DNA from: Candidatus Latescibacterota bacterium
Lineage (GTDB): Bacteria > Krumholzibacteriota > Krumholzibacteriia > Krumholzibacteriales > WJIX01
Assembly (NCBI GenBank): GCA_030643145.1
Contig: DAOWMJ010000106.1
Coordinates: 1 to 6,703 of the forward strand
Length of the DNA stretch: 6,703 bases
Direction: 5' to 3'
In this document: one piece after another, positions 4,668 to 6,703 of the stretch
Numbering within the stretch: the first letter of the stretch is position 1
Layout: each line of letters opens with the position of its first letter
Notes under the pieces: generated by a model
What the model was told of the DNA's origin: nothing
Database searches by the model: none
The model's input: only the letters and a program-made list of their open reading frames with translations
Translations under genes and position numbers: made by a program

Positions 4668-6703
4668 AAGAATACTATCTTTCTTGTCTGAAGATAGTTT
4701 CCCGCGCGCATTTTCAAAAAGTACACCCCGCTTGCCACCTCTTTTCCCCTGTCATTCTTTCCGTTCCATACATACTCTATCCTGCCGGGACCGATATCGT
4801 CATTAATTAAATCCGCCACTCTTCTTCCTGAAACATCAAAAACGACGAGAGTTACCGGCAGCAGATTCGGAAGCTCAAATCGAATCTTTGTTTTCCCGGA
4901 AAAAGGATTCGGAAAATTCTGATACAGCAGCACGGTCTGTGGCCTGGCCCCTTTATATCCAGCCTCACAAGCCACCGCGGCAAGAGCTACCTGTACACAC
5001 TCTTTAAAATATTCAAAATCAATGTACTCCACCCTGTCCTGGCTAAGATGCATATACGGGTTGTCTCTGTACCCGCCTTCTATCAGCAACACAGCCGGGA
5101 CATCATCAAGCTGCCAGAAACTTTGATGATCGCTCGCCGGGGAAATGGGAAGATATTCGGGCTTTATATTCAAATTTAAAATTAAGGCCGAATCCGTCAG
5201 CTTTCCGGAGAGAACGGAATCCTGCGCCTCATCTCTTCCCGCGATACCGACAGCCCAGCCATCTCCGCTATAATCCCTGCCCAACATATCCAGATTGAAT
5301 ACTCCGCGGTAAAAAATCGTAGTATCAATATTTTCAACAAAATATCCGCTTCCGAGAAGACCCTTCTCTTCTCCGTCAAAAAGAATAAATTCAATTGTAT
5401 AATCGGTCATTGATCCCGCCAGAGCTCCGGCGCACGCCAGTACTCCCGCTACACCGGTGGCGTTATCATCCGCTCCGGGAGCAATATTATAAGGATCTTT
5501 CCAGTTGTATGAATCATAATGAGCGCAGAGTACAACTCTCTGTTCAGGCGAAACAATTCCTTCATGCCTGAATATAAGGTTTTTGCCAATTATAGAATCC
5601 GCGACAGCTTCCGTGCGGCAGCTGTAAGAGCTATCATCCTCAATTACAATATTTCTTACTGTGTCTTCACCTATGGCTAAAAAGAGATCTTCCCCTAAAA
5701 AAACAAGATCGTTTTTTTCGCCCGTACCGGCACATTCTTCAGATATCTTTGCCCAATTCATTCCGCCATCATAAGTTACAAATATATCCCCCTCTTCGCT
5801 GCAAGCGGCGGCTATTAAAGACCCGGCTATATCCACACCGGTTAAATTGACTCCAAGTACAACTTCGTTCCAGTTCCCGCCTCCATCAAAGGTATAAAAC
5901 ACAGATCCATCCGCAGCTATAATCCCATGTAGCGAATCTGAAAAGGCCACACTATTAAGAGAAGGATTTGTGAATAACGTGTCATTCCAGCTTGTCCCAT
6001 AATCATCGCTCCAGTATAATCCCCCCCTTTCCGCCGTTACCCAGTAAACACTTCCTCCGAGAGCCGAATCATTAAGATCCCTCCACACAAAAACAGAGGG
6101 GTCTTTAATAATCCAGTCATCCCCTCCATTGGCGGTTAAGAGCAATGTCCCGGTTCCCCCAACAGCTATACCGGACTGATCATTCAAGAAAGAAATGGAA
6201 TAGACAGAGTATACATGAAGCCCGTCTATTTTGTTTTCCCAGCTCGCTCCCCCGTCATCAGAAAAATACAAAGCCCCCTGAGGTTCTTGCTGATACCCGC
6301 ACCCCGCCCACAATCTGCCGTCAGGACCGGCTTTCAGAGAATAAATCTCAACACTATCAAGAAAAGCGCATTTGCCGAACCGTTCCCACCCATCTTGATA
6401 AACCGACCTATAAATACGCCCGTCAACTGTTCCCGCCCATAGAGTATCTCTTCCTGCGGAAAGAGCCAGCCCGAGAAGATCCCTTCTGAATATTTTCAGA
6501 ACAAAGGACTGTACCTCGGTTTCATATCCATAATCAACCGCTTCCCGCCTTAAATACTCCAGGGCAATAAGCTTCTGATCTGAATAGGTATATCTGGTCT
6601 CAAGCCTAACCGGGCCGTCGCCAATATTAATTGTTTCATCGCCGCTCAGCTCCCTTATTCTAGTTTCGAGTTCTCCAATATTCACTTTTTCCGCGAGATC
6701 ACA
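4661..6703 (-). CDS. Secreted M28-family zinc metallopeptidase with inserted Asp-box beta-propeller and C-terminal type IX sorting domain (5' end beyond window)
   Basis: The frame is open to the window edge, so the start and any signal peptide are missing. The GTG at 6685 is not a credible start: no ribosome site precedes it and the six codons before it (CDLAEK) fit the same helix. Numbering from the GTG, residues 1-66 resemble the helical segment before an M28 core (ETRYTYSDQKLIALEYLRREAVDYG, in part). Residues ~70-350 are a propeller-like region with Asp-box motifs such as YFSDDGGASW (140), YWSDDYGTSW (224), FYTFDGGGNW (263) and FVTYDGGMNW (302). Residues ~360-575 are the peptidase core, with predicted zinc ligands and catalytic residues H389 and D391 (AHYDS), D407 (GADDN), E439/E440 (DGEE), D466 (NLDMLG) and H520 (SDHQSF), all intact. 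Residues ~584-674 are a FlgD/Ig-like type IX sorting tail (YQNFPNPF … GVYFLKM … RKIVFLK). It is probably an exported aminopeptidase- or carboxypeptidase-like enzyme; the substrate is unknown. Confidence 0.93.
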   Translation of the reverse strand, partial: CDLAEKVNIGELETRIRELSGDETINIGDGPVRLETRYTYSDQKLIALEYLRREAVDYGYETEVQSFVLKIFRRDLLGLALSAGRDTLWAGTVDGRIYRSVYQDGWERFGKCAFLDSVEIYSLKAGPDGRLWAGCGYQQEPQGALYFSDDGGASWENKIDGLHVYSVYSISFLNDQSGIAVGGTGTLLLTANGGDDWIIKDPSVFVWRDLNDSALGGSVYWVTAERGGLYWSDDYGTSWNDTLFTNPSLNSVAFSDSLHGIIAADGSVFYTFDGGGNWNEVVLGVNLTGVDIAGSLIAAACSEEGDIFVTYDGGMNWAKISEECAGTGEKNDLVFLGEDLFLAIGEDTVRNIVIEDDSSYSCRTEAVADSIIGKNLIFRHEGIVSPEQRVVLCAHYDSYNWKDPYNIAPGADDNATGVAGVLACAGALAGSMTDYTIEFILFDGEEKGLLGSGYFVENIDTTIFYRGVFNLDMLGRDYSGDGWAVGIAGRDEAQDSVLSGKLTDSALILNLNIKPEYLPISPASDHQSFWQLDDVPAVLLIEGGYRDNPYMHLSQDRVEYIDFEYFKECVQVALAAVACEAGYKGARPQTVLLYQNFPNPFSGKTKIRFELPNLLPVTLVVFDVSGRRVADLINDDIGPGRIEYVWNGKNDRGKEVASGVYFLKMRAGNYLQTRKIVFLK

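Noticed and set aside
6683..6685. GTG at 6685 as start of the peptidase
   Set aside because: The frame stays open to the window edge, there is no ribosome site, and a secreted protein with a type IX tail should have a signal peptide, which is absent from this point on.

Overview
The window is an ordinary stretch of bacterial chromosome. It holds six protein genes, two of them cut by the window edges, and no RNA gene, mobile element or CRISPR array. The best lineage clue is the C-terminus of the last gene. It carries a 'YQNFPNPF…GVYFLKM…RKIVFLK' sorting tail typical of the FCB group (Bacteroidota and relatives) and neighbouring candidate phyla that use type IX secretion. The lepA promoter looks like a standard sigma-70 promoter (TTGACT–16–TATAAG) and not the Bacteroidota TAnnTTTG type. 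Together these suggest an uncultured FCB-related or candidate-phylum bacterium, but the phylum cannot be fixed from this sequence.

Layout. On the minus strand at the left, lepA (translation factor EF-4) is followed by the first 30 codons of hemW (heme chaperone). The two reading frames overlap by 11 bases, so they are probably co-transcribed. A divergent intergenic region of about 300 bases separates lepA from a plus-strand class V PLP-dependent aminotransferase. That gene's leader can fold so that its Shine-Dalgarno sequence is paired. Two plus-strand membrane protein genes of the LiaI/LiaF type follow. The first is three tandem copies of a two-helix membrane module. The second is one copy of that module joined to a C-terminal domain with five FG-D-I-type beta repeats. 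Converging on them from the right is a long secreted metallopeptidase of family M28, whose 5' end lies outside the window.

How the genes relate. lepA–hemW is a housekeeping pair also seen in other bacteria such as Bacillus. The two LiaF-like genes probably form an envelope-related pair, with no two-component LiaR/LiaS partner in the window. The M28 protein is a secreted enzyme with all predicted zinc ligands, a six-blade-like Asp-box beta-propeller inserted between its N-terminal segment and catalytic core, and a type IX sorting tail. No defence system or complete new system is visible. The items most worth a second look are the propeller-in-peptidase architecture, the leader that can mask the aminotransferase ribosome site, and the modular origin of the two membrane proteins.
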